Shown here piece after piece: positions 1 through 6,601 of a DNA stretch of 13,491 bases. A program made the position numbers and the translations under genes. The notes under the pieces were generated by a model. The model worked only from the letters and a program-made list of their open reading frames with translations. It was not told the origin of the DNA and did not search any database. The stretch's first letter is position 1; each line of letters begins with the position of its first letter. This DNA comes from Candidatus Bathyarchaeota archaeon. Lineage in GTDB: Archaea > Thermoproteota > Bathyarchaeia > Bathyarchaeales > Bathycorpusculaceae. The stretch is taken from assembly GCA_030630585.1 (NCBI GenBank), contig DAOVMU010000015.1, forward strand, positions 1-13,491, in the 5' to 3' direction.

Positions 1-1
1 G

Positions 2-244
2 ATTACAGTTTATCCCGTTGAAGATCTGGAGCATCTAGCAGACCACAAAGGAAATGTTCTTCCAGACGCCTACTTTGTTCCCTATGGAACAACGGCACGT
101 CAACTCGCTTATGTTATTCACACAGAACTCGGGGAAAGTTTTATCTATGCAATAGAAGCAAGAGAGAAAAAGAGGGTGGGAGAAAACTACACACTTAAGG
201 GCAGAGACGTTATCTCAATTATAAGCGCCAAAAAGAGAGCTTAA
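2..244 (+). CDS. ychF: YchF/OBG-type GTPase, C-terminal TGS domain (5' end outside window)
   Basis: Partial gene: the frame is open from the window edge and ends at TAA 242-244, leaving the last 80 residues. Motifs seen are VYPVEDLEHLADHKGNVLPD, then FVPYGTTARQLAYVIHTELG, FIYAIEARTK-like text (here FIYAIEAREKKRVG) and a closing GRDVISIISA. This is the ubiquitin-like TGS fold that ends archaeal OBG/YchF-type P-loop GTPases. In the family the TGS domain is thought to bind RNA or ribosomes, so a cytosolic translation-linked role is expected. The G domain lies outside the window, so nucleotide specificity cannot be judged. It converges with uppS, with only 4 bp between the two stop codons. A DRG-type or other TGS GTPase is possible but less likely. 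Confidence 0.8.
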   Translation: MTVYPVEDLEHLADHKGNVLPDAYFVPYGTTARQLAYVIHTELGESFIYAIEAREKKRVGENYTLKGRDVISIISAKKRA

Positions 245-248
245 GTCA

Positions 249-1031
249 TTATTGACCGAAACGTCTCTTGCGCCTTTGAAAAGTCCTAACAGCCCGCAAA
301 AGGTCGATAAATCGAAAGCTTGGCCAATAAACATCTAAAAAGCACAATTCACTATAAGCAGACTGCCACAACAAAAACCCACTTAATCTCTCCTCTCCAG
401 AAGTTCTAATAATTAGATCCGGATCCTGTTTTGACATGTGTGACGTGTACAAGTATTTCTCAAACAGTTGTTCGTCTATTTCCGCTGGACCCAGCTCTCC
501 TTCATGCACCCTCTCCGCAATTTTCTTTGCCGCATCGACGATTTCCGCTCTTCCACCATAGGCAAGAGCAAGATTCAAGAAATGTTCGTCATAATTTCTC
601 GTCGCATTTTCTACATCTGCTATGAGCTGTTGCAGATCCTTAGGCAACATGCTTAACCTGCCTATAACTTTTACGTGAACCTTGTTCTTGTGTACCCGTT
701 CATTCGTCAGGATATTCTGAAACTCTTCTCGTACAATTCTCAGGATTTGATCAACTTCAGTTTTTGAGCGAAGGAAATTCTCTGTGGAAAAAGCGTAAAG
801 AGTTATAGATTTTATGTCTAGTTTCAGGCACCAGTCAAGAAGCTGCTCAACGGTTTCAGCGCCTTTTTTGTGACCAAACCACGGGTTGAGAGCCTTTTTC
901 GAGGCCCATCTGCGATTTCCATCGAGAATAATAGCTATGTGTTCTGGCTTCACACGGTTTTTAACTTGGTGCCATAGCCACTTCTCATAAAACTTGTATG
1001 CTCCAATAATTGAGAGGAACGTTTTAAGCAT
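249..1031 (-). CDS. uppS: cis-prenyltransferase (polyprenyl/undecaprenyl diphosphate synthase)
   Basis: Condenses isopentenyl diphosphate onto an allylic primer with cis geometry to make long polyprenyl diphosphate. In archaea this is the precursor of the dolichol-type lipid carrier for protein glycosylation and surface glycans. The 260-residue length is normal. Motif I HIAIILDGNRRWA (31-43) carries the Mg-binding Asp37; the downstream FGHKKGAE (52-59) and STENF (82-86) are family motifs. The C-terminal RTSGEERLSGFLLWQ (209-223) supplies Arg209 and Arg215, and SELCF supplies Glu228, matching E. coli UppS R194, R200 and E213. The first 30 residues (hydrophobic/aromatic) extend beyond the core, as in archaeal homologues. 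ATG start 3 bp after the stop of the phosphorylase gene, so it is probably the last gene of a four-gene operon. Primer (farnesyl or geranylgeranyl diphosphate) cannot be read from sequence. Confidence 0.95.
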   Translation of the reverse strand: MLKTFLSIIGAYKFYEKWLWHQVKNRVKPEHIAIILDGNRRWASKKALNPWFGHKKGAETVEQLLDWCLKLDIKSITLYAFSTENFLRSKTEVDQILRIVREEFQNILTNERVHKNKVHVKVIGRLSMLPKDLQQLIADVENATRNYDEHFLNLALAYGGRAEIVDAAKKIAERVHEGELGPAEIDEQLFEKYLYTSHMSKQDPDLIIRTSGEERLSGFLLWQSAYSELCFLDVYWPSFRFIDLLRAVRTFQRRKRRFGQ

Positions 1032-1034
1032 TTG

Positions 1035-1826
1035 TCATTCAAGCCTCGCTCTCTTAAGTGCATTTGCACATGGGCAATTACGTTCACTGGGCAAAGTCTC
1101 AATGGTTTCACTTAAAATTTGCTCAATCTTCGGAAAAACACTTTCTGAAGCTTTGGATACTTCGAGTGCTGTTAATCGCTTTTGAATGCCAGCGGCCATG
1201 TTTGAAACATAGCAGACAGAAGCGTAACAGATTTCAAGCTCCCTCGCAAGCACTGCTTCAGGAGCACTGGTCATTCCAACAACGTCGCATCCTAAACGCC
1301 TAAACATTTTGATTTCTGCAGGAGTTTCGTAACGAGGTCCCTCAGTGCAGGTGATCACAGCTTTTTCCCAAACATCAAATCCGAGTCTTTTCGCTGTTTC
1401 AACTAGAAGTTTACGAATCTCCGGACAGTACGGCTGAGAAACATCAATGTGGGTCACTAGGTCTCCGTCGTAAAAGGTTACTGAGCGAAGTTTTGTGAAA
1501 TCAACAAAATCGTGGGGAACAACAATGTCGCCAGGCTTAAAGTTACGGTTTATTGCACCAACAGCGTTCGTAGCTAATATTCTTGCCACACCCATTTTGT
1601 GTAACGCGTAAATGTTTGCTCTATAATTTATCTTGTGCGGAGGAACTGAATGATTCGGACCATGTCGTGAAAGGAAAACTACATTTTTGCCACGTATTTT
1701 TCCAGTATGGAGAGGTGGAGATATTCCGTAGGGAGTCCCCAAACGTAGTTGTCTGGCGTTTTCAAGTAAATTTTCGAAACCGGTGCCGCCGATAATCCCG
1801 ATTTCAACTTTCCTCAAATTCTTCAA
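1035..1826 (-). CDS. Purine nucleoside / 5'-methylthio-nucleoside phosphorylase (MTAP/PNP family)
   Basis: Phosphorolytic cleavage of a purine (methylthio)nucleoside to base plus (methylthio)ribose-1-phosphate, for purine and methionine salvage. Seen: IGIIGGTGF (9-17), the phosphate/ribose site LSRHGPNHSVPPHKINYRAN (52-71), ATNAVGAIN (85-93), TEGPRYETPAEI (161-172), VVGMTSAPEAVLA (182-194). Length of 263 is typical. The base-site segment reads SNMAAG (208-213); human PNP has Asn243 at about this place whereas human MTAP has Asp, so 6-oxopurine substrates (methylthioinosine, inosine, guanosine) seem more likely than MTA. This is inference from motif memory. A C-terminal CPC (251-253) resembles the CXC motif of hyperthermophile homologues. 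There is no ATG: TTG 1826 overlaps the DUF373 gene by 23 bp with GAAGGG upstream; TTG 1817 is an alternative. Confidence 0.9.
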   Translation of the reverse strand: MKNLRKVEIGIIGGTGFENLLENARQLRLGTPYGISPPLHTGKIRGKNVVFLSRHGPNHSVPPHKINYRANIYALHKMGVARILATNAVGAINRNFKPGDIVVPHDFVDFTKLRSVTFYDGDLVTHIDVSQPYCPEIRKLLVETAKRLGFDVWEKAVITCTEGPRYETPAEIKMFRRLGCDVVGMTSAPEAVLARELEICYASVCYVSNMAAGIQKRLTALEVSKASESVFPKIEQILSETIETLPSERNCPCANALKRARLE

Positions 1827-2991
1827 CTTGCCCTTCGGTCTCCGTGAAAAACTCTCGTGTAGATCTATGGACTATGATAATAACTAGAGCAGATGCTATA
1901 CCTATTAGAATGCCGATGACTATAGAGAAGACGAGTTTTTCGTAGCCTCCTTCAGGCTCAATTAGCACTGCGGATGTTCCATCGAGAATCCATCGAGACC
2001 ATCCAATCAAAACTATTAATCCCGTGTTGCGTAGTAGTCTGACATCGTGTTTAAAATATAAACGTATAGTTGCTCCTAACAGTGTCACGCAAACGCCTAC
2101 TATTAGGAGGTCCATGGAACCTTGAATAAAGTAGCCGGTAATTTGCGGCAGAATGCCAAGCCAACCAGGTATATCTGGGGGTGTGGCATTGTTTTCGATG
2201 AATATCATGGCACTCGTGAACCCTAAGTAGATGCTGACTACTGTACATAGCACTCCTGCAGCTGAGGAAAAAATTGATATCTGCACTGGAAGAGGTGGTG
2301 GAGAATACTCCTTGATCCATTTGTAGAATTTCTGAACTGTTTTATCCACTCCGAATCCTTTTACTAGCATGAATGCACTTACAACGAAGATGAAAGCTAT
2401 CCAATATTGGTAAAGCAGACCAAAAATTGACAGAATCCCTAAGATTAGAAAGAGCAGTCCAGGTACGCCTAATGCAATGCGGGAGTAACGCGGATTCTCA
2501 ATTATCATTTTCATATATCGTGTAACCAAGGCTACAGTTTCCTCTATCGATTTGCTATGCTTTACCACTATTCTTCTAACAGATGAAACAGGTACTCTTG
2601 ACTCTATAAGTGGCAGAACAGCTTCGTCTGAATAGCCATCGGTGACTAAAATTACCTCACCTGCTTGAAAAGAAGTTAGCAATTCACTAAGTTCAGCAAC
2701 TATTTTTCTGTCAGCCCCAACGCCACCAAGTCCAGAACCACAGATTGTCGCTATTTCGAAAACTTCGTCCGGCTTACTTTCCTCCTGCAAACGATCGTAA
2801 ACGCGCACCGCTTCGAACATTGCGTTTGCATCTGGTTCCTCAGGATCCCTTAAAGCTAAGGCTACAGCGGCATTGAGATTTTCCTCTCTCCCTACGACAG
2901 GAGTCTTAATCTCTGCTTTTGCTCCTAAATCACCATCTCTATCCACACACAAAATGAGAATTCTTTTTTGTTTATTCTCTTCCGCTGTCAT
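1804..2991 (-). CDS. DUF373 family membrane protein
   Basis: Archaeal protein of unknown function. A soluble N-terminal part of about 165 residues begins KRILILCVDRDGDLG and includes a glycine-rich ATICGSGLGGVGADRK and an EVILVTDGYSDEAVLP segment, which reads like alternating beta strands and loops. It is followed by about six hydrophobic segments (first near VPGLLFLILGILSIFGLLY, last near FSIVIGILIGIASALVIIIV) and a short acidic tail ending VEEFEES. This order is characteristic of DUF373. Start chosen at ATG 2991 (395 aa), with GGAG 13 nt upstream; the family normally begins a few residues before the ILCVDRD strand. A GTG at 3030 (408 aa), one base after the coiled-coil gene's stop, is the alternative. 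The 3' end overlaps the phosphorylase gene by 23 bp, implying translational coupling. Confidence 0.85.
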   Translation of the reverse strand: MTAEENKQKRILILCVDRDGDLGAKAEIKTPVVGREENLNAAVALALRDPEEPDANAMFEAVRVYDRLQEESKPDEVFEIATICGSGLGGVGADRKIVAELSELLTSFQAGEVILVTDGYSDEAVLPLIESRVPVSSVRRIVVKHSKSIEETVALVTRYMKMIIENPRYSRIALGVPGLLFLILGILSIFGLLYQYWIAFIFVVSAFMLVKGFGVDKTVQKFYKWIKEYSPPPLPVQISIFSSAAGVLCTVVSIYLGFTSAMIFIENNATPPDIPGWLGILPQITGYFIQGSMDLLIVGVCVTLLGATIRLYFKHDVRLLRNTGLIVLIGWSRWILDGTSAVLIEPEGGYEKLVFSIVIGILIGIASALVIIIVHRSTREFFTETEGQVEEFEES

Positions 2992-3031
2992 CTTGCTATC
3001 TTTTCTCCAGTATAGTTTATCTATTTTCACT

Positions 3032-3913
3032 TTAATCTTGTGTTATCTTTCCCTTCTCTATAACGATTTGGAACTCCTGCCAAGTCAGTTTTTCACCTCG
3101 CTTCAGTTTTTCTTTTGCCTGTTTTTCAATCTTTTTCCTCAAAGCTTTTTCACTTCTCTTTTTTTCTTCCACTTCCGCCGCTCGAATAGTTTTCCTTAGC
3201 ACTTTCATTTGATTTAGAACTCTTGATATTTCTTCTTGAATGGGGGTTGCCTTTTGTCTTGTTTTCAGAAAGTTTTGATGCATATTATCTGCCTCCATTT
3301 TGAGTTCTCTGGCTCTGTTGATTTTCTTCAACATTTTATTATGGATTTTTTGGCTTTTCTGGGCAGTCTCTGTAAGTTTTTTGTGGTAAGACCTGTTTTT
3401 AGTTTCTATGGCTTTTAGTTCCGTTTGTAACTCGAGCATTTTTCGATCTAGCGTTCCGAGTCTTTTATGAATATCTATCTGAATCGCGAATTCTCTGACT
3501 TCATCAATGAGTTCTTTCTCTTCTTGTAGGCTTAGGGATGTTGTTTGAATCTCCCATTCTAGTTCCTCTAGTTTTTTCTGCAAGGTTTGCAGGCTCTTTG
3601 AAGGCTTTTTCTTGGTTAAAGCCTTATCTTGTTGACCTAGCTTCTTTGTTTCTTCAATCCTTTCACGAATTCCGGTTATAGTATTTTCGCGTAGCAGCTT
3701 CAATTTCTTGACTTTTTCGTTCAATTCATCCCTTTCATTTTCTAGGTCACATATTTCAACGCGTAAATCCCTAACCTGTTCGTTGAGATTGTTCCTTTTT
3801 CCCGCCCATCCCTTCGCCTCGGCATTTAACCTTTCGCTCTGCTCTCTCAAAGCAAAGAGCCTTTGCTGTAATTCCTCGATTTTCTGAGTTTTCTCCTTGT
3901 GGCCGTGCGACAA
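3032..3913 (-). CDS. Archaeal coiled-coil protein (COG1340-like)
   Basis: 293 residues, almost entirely charged heptad-like helix (runs of E, K, R, L, Q) from about residue 8 to 260. A Lys/Pro-rich break near KALTKKKPSKSLQ suggests two coiled-coil arms. The C-terminus LKRGEKLTWQEFQIVIEKG is the signature I associate with COG1340, a widespread archaeal coiled-coil family sometimes misannotated as phosphoserine phosphatase; nothing here supports a phosphatase. Function unknown. No signal peptide or membrane segment. The start is TTG 3913, not ATG: AAGGGG lies 9 nt upstream, and the nearby ATG 3917 is in another frame and reads out of the coiled coil. It is the first gene of the operon with DUF373, phosphorylase and uppS; the next GTG follows 1 bp after its stop. 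Confidence 0.8.
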   Translation of the reverse strand: MSHGHKEKTQKIEELQQRLFALREQSERLNAEAKGWAGKRNNLNEQVRDLRVEICDLENERDELNEKVKKLKLLRENTITGIRERIEETKKLGQQDKALTKKKPSKSLQTLQKKLEELEWEIQTTSLSLQEEKELIDEVREFAIQIDIHKRLGTLDRKMLELQTELKAIETKNRSYHKKLTETAQKSQKIHNKMLKKINRARELKMEADNMHQNFLKTRQKATPIQEEISRVLNQMKVLRKTIRAAEVEEKKRSEKALRKKIEKQAKEKLKRGEKLTWQEFQIVIEKGKITQD

Positions 3914-3990
3914 GCATTTTTTCCCCTTTTTGCTCGTTAACGAATTGTTTCAATCAGTTTTGTCCTGTCTTTTAATGTGGAAATAGTAGT

Positions 3991-4010
3991 CTTCATTAAA
4001 AAGTCTTATT
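3991..4010 (-). promoter_or_regulatory. Candidate TATA region for the coiled-coil/uppS operon
   Basis: The minus strand here reads AATAAGACTTTTTAATGAAG. The A/T-rich core CTTTTTAAT is followed by an untranslated stretch of about 85 nt to the TTG at 3913, and the Shine-Dalgarno-like AAGGGG sits 9 nt before that TTG. Other A/T-rich cores nearby (for example ATTAAAAG near 3970) are also possible, so the exact box is uncertain. Confidence 0.3.
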
Positions 4011-4182
4011 TTCCTTTAATTATACCAGAACATCTTTCTGCTACTGCGCTGTTTAATGCTTAGAAGATGTCTTTCTCAGTGTGATTGAATCCAAAAAATG
4101 TCTAATCCTCTAGTCTTATGCCACCATAGAAATTCTTTCTACATCATTGAAGGCTGTTCCGTTTTTTGCTTCGGTTTATTAC

Positions 4183-4278
4183 TCACTCAAAATTATGCGC
4201 GCTGATCCCTATCAACCGTCTCTTCATAACAAGGTCAATAGTATCAATAAAACCTGTTCTTACTGAGAGATTCCTCAT
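4183..4278 (-). CDS. Possible 31-residue small protein or gene remnant
   Basis: ATG 4278 to TGA 4183; it begins MRNLSVRTGFIDTIDLVMKR and ends ISAHNFE. The composition (balanced charged and aliphatic residues, no low-complexity run) looks protein-like. The frame stays open seven codons upstream of the ATG, so it could also be the tail of a lost longer gene. A TATA-like CATATACG on the same strand is centred about 30 bp before the ATG, which would allow a nearly leaderless message. Not recognised; could be chance. Confidence 0.22.
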   Translation of the reverse strand: MRNLSVRTGFIDTIDLVMKRRLIGISAHNFE

Positions 4279-4347
4279 AATTTGCAGACCTTTGTCACCT
4301 CAAGACGTATATGAGTTCCCAGCTTTTTAGTGCCGAAAAATCACCAG

Positions 4348-4360
4348 AAAAAAGGAAAAA
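4348..4360 (-). terminator. T-rich terminator candidate after acdB
   Basis: The minus strand reads TTTTTCCTTTTTT about 44 nt after the acdB stop codon. Archaeal RNA polymerase can stop at oligo-T tracts without a strong hairpin, and no clear stem precedes it. Confidence 0.4.
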
Positions 4361-4403
4361 CGAAGGAACAAGGAGACTAGACAAGTTCCCAACGAGTTCC
4401 CAG

Positions 4404-5099
4404 TTACTCTAGGATAATTCTTGCATCGACGGTCTTTGCTCCCTTTTCATAGACTATTATGGGATTCAAGTCAAGCTCTTTAATTTCTTGGTGCTCCATA
4501 ACAAGCCTTGAAGTGTTCAATAGAATTCTCACTATGGCTTCTATGTCTGCTGAAGGCATATTTCTATACCCTTTTAATAGTGGATAAGCCTTAACCTCAG
4601 TGATCATTTCTCGGGCTTCATCTTCTGTTACAGGCGCAATTCGAAAAGTCACATCTTTCAGAATCTCCACAAAAACTCCGCCCAACCCAAACATCAGTGT
4701 AGGACCAAATTGTGGATCTTTGGTTGCGCCTACAATGACTTCGGTTGATTCAGGAGCCATTTCTTGAACTAGCATGCCAACTATTTTCGCTTTTGCTTTA
4801 TGTTTCCTGACATTTTTTGATATTTGCTTGTAAGTTTTTCGAACGTCTCTTGCGTTTCTCAGATTGACTACAACGCCGCCGACATCCGATTTATGGATTA
4901 TGTCAGGTGAAACAATCTTGAGAACCACTGGATACCCAATTTTCTCCGCAAACTTGACAGCTTCTGCTTCATTTTTCGCTACTTTAAAATCGGTAACTGG
5001 AATTCCATATTTCATACATACTGTTTTAGCTTCCGGCTCTAGCAAAAACTTCCGTCCCTCTTTCTTAACTTCACTGAAGATTTCAAGTACTACACTCAT
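4404..5099 (-). CDS. acdB: ADP-forming acyl/acetyl-CoA synthetase, beta subunit (ATP-grasp)
   Basis: Beta subunit of the archaeal ADP-forming acetyl-CoA synthetase, which makes acetate and ATP from acetyl-CoA, ADP and phosphate in peptide and sugar fermentation. 231 residues, the usual size for a separate beta chain. Seen: the ATP-grasp entry YGIPVTDFKVAKN, the substrate loop YPVVLKIVSPDIIHKSDVGG (56-75) with His69 at the place of the phosphorylated beta-His (His71 in Pyrococcus), QEMAPESTEVIVG, a glycine-rich FGPTLMFGLGG, and ELDLNPIIV near the end. ATG at 5099 with AAGGTG 8 nt before and a TATA box at 5141-5149. No alpha subunit adjoins it on either side, so the partner must be encoded elsewhere. 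Acyl-CoA specificity (acetyl, aryl, branched) cannot be read from the beta chain. Confidence 0.92.
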   Translation of the reverse strand: MSVVLEIFSEVKKEGRKFLLEPEAKTVCMKYGIPVTDFKVAKNEAEAVKFAEKIGYPVVLKIVSPDIIHKSDVGGVVVNLRNARDVRKTYKQISKNVRKHKAKAKIVGMLVQEMAPESTEVIVGATKDPQFGPTLMFGLGGVFVEILKDVTFRIAPVTEDEAREMITEVKAYPLLKGYRNMPSADIEAIVRILLNTSRLVMEHQEIKELDLNPIIVYEKGAKTVDARIILE

Positions 5100-5127
5100 G
5101 ACCGAGACACCTTACAGAATAAACTAA

Positions 5128-5150
5128 TATGGATGGATATCTTTAAAAAG
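5128..5150 (-). promoter_or_regulatory. acdB promoter with adjacent ATCCATCCA motif
   Basis: On the minus strand a TATA-like CTTTTTAAAG (5141-5150) is followed after 2 bp by ATCCATCCA (5130-5138). The predicted transcript start is near 5118, giving a leader of about 20 nt. The 9-mer is identical to each arm of the palindrome on the ECF-S promoter at 6525-6543 and sits in the same position, just downstream of the TATA element. Confidence 0.5.
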
Positions 5151-5161
5151 TGTTAGGAGAG

Positions 5162-5962
5162 CTAACGCCAACATTCAAAGTTCCACTTGTATACGCCCCC
5201 ATCTTTCAACATCCAAGCATCGCACCCTACGGGTCCCCAAACCCAGTCTTGTTTGCCAGGATCCCAATAGTACCACATCCAAAAACACCCTTCCTCTATG
5301 CCATTAATCGATTTCAACAGAATATGACCGGGCTTCATCTCAGGATAGTAATCCGGATCGATTGTGGCTACACTTTGCGTCAGTTGAAATAGTGAAAAAC
5401 CCGCAGGCACACTTGTTTTATTATGCCACTCTTCGGTATCATTCCCATAATTTATGCATATGCTCACGCTCAGCGTTACAGTTTCGCTCACGGCAATGTT
5501 AAGTTCTCTTATTGCAAGCAAATTAAACAAATCATAATAGTCATTTAGCCGACGTCCGAAATCTTCCTTTGTAACATTACCTTCTCGGTAAATCTCCTCA
5601 CAGGCTTTTTCTAGTCTGTAGCAAGTTTCATTCAAGTCTTCTTGGTTCATTAGAATGGAGCTGTAATTGCCTTTGAGGTTATTCATTAATCTACTGAACG
5701 AATCCATCAGAAAAGTGAAGGTTTCCCCTTTATGAGAGGAGTAGCTGTAATGAAGCATTGAATACTCGCTGTGCAGTGCATTATACTTAGTCGTTGATTC
5801 ATCATAGGTTGAGGACGCTTTATTTAGAGACTGCTGATTTTCAGCTATCTGTTCCAGATGCGCTGTGTTTTGAAGGTAGAAATATCCTGCTAGACTTGAC
5901 ATTGATATGGCCCAAACAAGTGTGGCTAATGTTAGAAACATGAGCGTTCTCTTCTCAACCAA
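5162..5962 (-). CDS. Membrane-anchored extracellular protein with C-terminal DUF4430 domain
   Basis: 266 residues. N-terminal MVEKRTL and a hydrophobic segment (8-30) give an uncleaved anchor or signal; there is no lipobox cysteine. Next comes a helical, Ser/Tyr/Glu-rich region (about 35-150) likely to form a stalk. The C-terminal 85 residues carry SVPAGFSLFQLTQ, GHILLKSINGIEEG, FWMWYYW, VGCDAWMLKDGGVYKWNFE: the pattern of DUF4430, the beta-rich domain shared with the C-terminal part of transcobalamin/intrinsic factor. Six cysteines are present (114, 121, 169, 226, 247, 264). It overlaps the ECF-S gene by 8 bp, so it is probably the extracellular ligand-capturing partner of that transporter. 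TTG 5962 start kept because it supplies the basic N-terminus; ATG 5941 is the alternative. Confidence 0.75.
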   Translation of the reverse strand: MVEKRTLMFLTLATLVWAISMSSLAGYFYLQNTAHLEQIAENQQSLNKASSTYDESTTKYNALHSEYSMLHYSYSSHKGETFTFLMDSFSRLMNNLKGNYSSILMNQEDLNETCYRLEKACEEIYREGNVTKEDFGRRLNDYYDLFNLLAIRELNIAVSETVTLSVSICINYGNDTEEWHNKTSVPAGFSLFQLTQSVATIDPDYYPEMKPGHILLKSINGIEEGCFWMWYYWDPGKQDWVWGPVGCDAWMLKDGGVYKWNFECWR

Positions 5963-6518
5963 TCTTCTTACATCCTAATAGATTGTTCAGAGTATTTATT
6001 GATGGTAAAGTTAATATGCCGAAAACAACGGTGTTGGACAAAATGTGAATTATTGAGAAGAATATGCCATAGGCTATTGCAGTTAACATGGCTAAGGCAA
6101 AGTTCGTCCCGGCCAGCACAAGCTGGAAACCCACCCCTACATTTGTAACTAGATCGAAAATCAAGGCAATCACGGCTCCAGCGATGGCTGTTTCAGTGCA
6201 AAATCTTGCTGAGTCAATTTGCCCTGGCATCAGCCTTCTATAAGCTCCTCCAACAATGCCTGCTATGGCCATTCCAAACATTTGGAAGGGCATGTTTAGA
6301 CCTGCAAAACCATATGGAGAAAGAAAACCGTTGATAAACATGACAAAACATCCAAAGAATGCACCCCCTAAAACTCCGTAAACTACTCCAATGGTGAATG
6401 TTAAGAAGGATGTGAACTCCACATTTGGGGGTCGAGGCGTTAGCTGTATTGCAACACATAGAGCCGCTAGAATGCTGAATAGGGCTAATTTCCGTGTGTT
6501 GAACGAGCGAAATCTCAT
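5955..6518 (-). CDS. ECF transporter S component (vitamin-type substrate-binding membrane subunit)
   Basis: 187 residues with about six hydrophobic segments (roughly 11-27, 38-64 as one or two, 73-93, 109-128, 132-150, 151-172). Seen: positively charged MRFRSFNTRK, then TPRPPNVEF, FTIGVVYGVLGGAFFGC and a loop INGFLSPYGFAGLNMPFQMFG, all typical of ECF-type S components. S components bind a vitamin or metal substrate and work with a shared ATPase/T module, which is not in this window. The neighbouring DUF4430 protein suggests a corrinoid or similar cofactor (inference). Start chosen at ATG 6518: a TATA box (6542-6549) ends 24 bp upstream, predicting a leaderless or near-leaderless message. The TTG at 6563 would add 15 residues but lies upstream of that TATA box. 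Confidence 0.82.
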   Translation of the reverse strand: MRFRSFNTRKLALFSILAALCVAIQLTPRPPNVEFTSFLTFTIGVVYGVLGGAFFGCFVMFINGFLSPYGFAGLNMPFQMFGMAIAGIVGGAYRRLMPGQIDSARFCTETAIAGAVIALIFDLVTNVGVGFQLVLAGTNFALAMLTAIAYGIFFSIIHILSNTVVFGILTLPSINTLNNLLGCKKIG

Positions 6519-6524
6519 AAACGT

Positions 6525-6550
6525 TGGATGGATTATCCATCCATATAAGC
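6525..6550 (-). promoter_or_regulatory. ECF-S promoter with 19-bp palindromic operator candidate
   Basis: The minus strand has GCTTATATGG (6541-6550) as a TATA box. TGGATGGAT-T-ATCCATCCA (6525-6543) is a perfect palindrome with 9-bp arms around one central base, overlapping the downstream edge of the TATA box and reaching almost to the predicted transcript start. This is the classic place for an archaeal repressor that blocks TBP/TFB or polymerase. The regulator is not identified here. Confidence 0.6.
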
Positions 6551-6581
6551 CTTTCGCAACCAAAGAAGTGTTGAGTACACA

Positions 6582-6601
6582 GAAAAAGCTGAATCAGCTT
6601 A
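6582..6601 (-). terminator. Hairpin plus T5 at the end of the M20 peptidase gene
   Basis: Reading the minus strand, the stop codon TAA runs straight into a palindrome, AAGCTGA-T-TCAGCTT (6586-6600), whose final bases begin a run of five T (6583-6587). It separates the peptidase gene from the ECF-S promoter. Confidence 0.5.

Larger units (their letters stand above)
3914..4403. other. 490-bp A/T-rich stretch without an established gene
   Basis: Lies between the start of the coiled-coil operon and the 3' end of acdB. It contains the operon promoter, a T-rich terminator candidate for acdB (4348-4360), three copies of AGTTCCCA (4314-4321, 4384-4391, 4395-4402) and a possible 31-codon frame (4183-4278). 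I found no T-loop-like GGTTCRA element or other tRNA hallmark, and no open frame of 60 codons or more apart from an out-of-frame shadow running in from the coiled-coil gene. Confidence 0.6.

Noticed and set aside
2873..3199. 108-codon plus-strand frame, very Phe/Leu/Ser-rich
   Set aside because: Antisense of the coiled-coil and DUF373 genes; the Phe and Ser runs are the complement of Lys and Glu codons.
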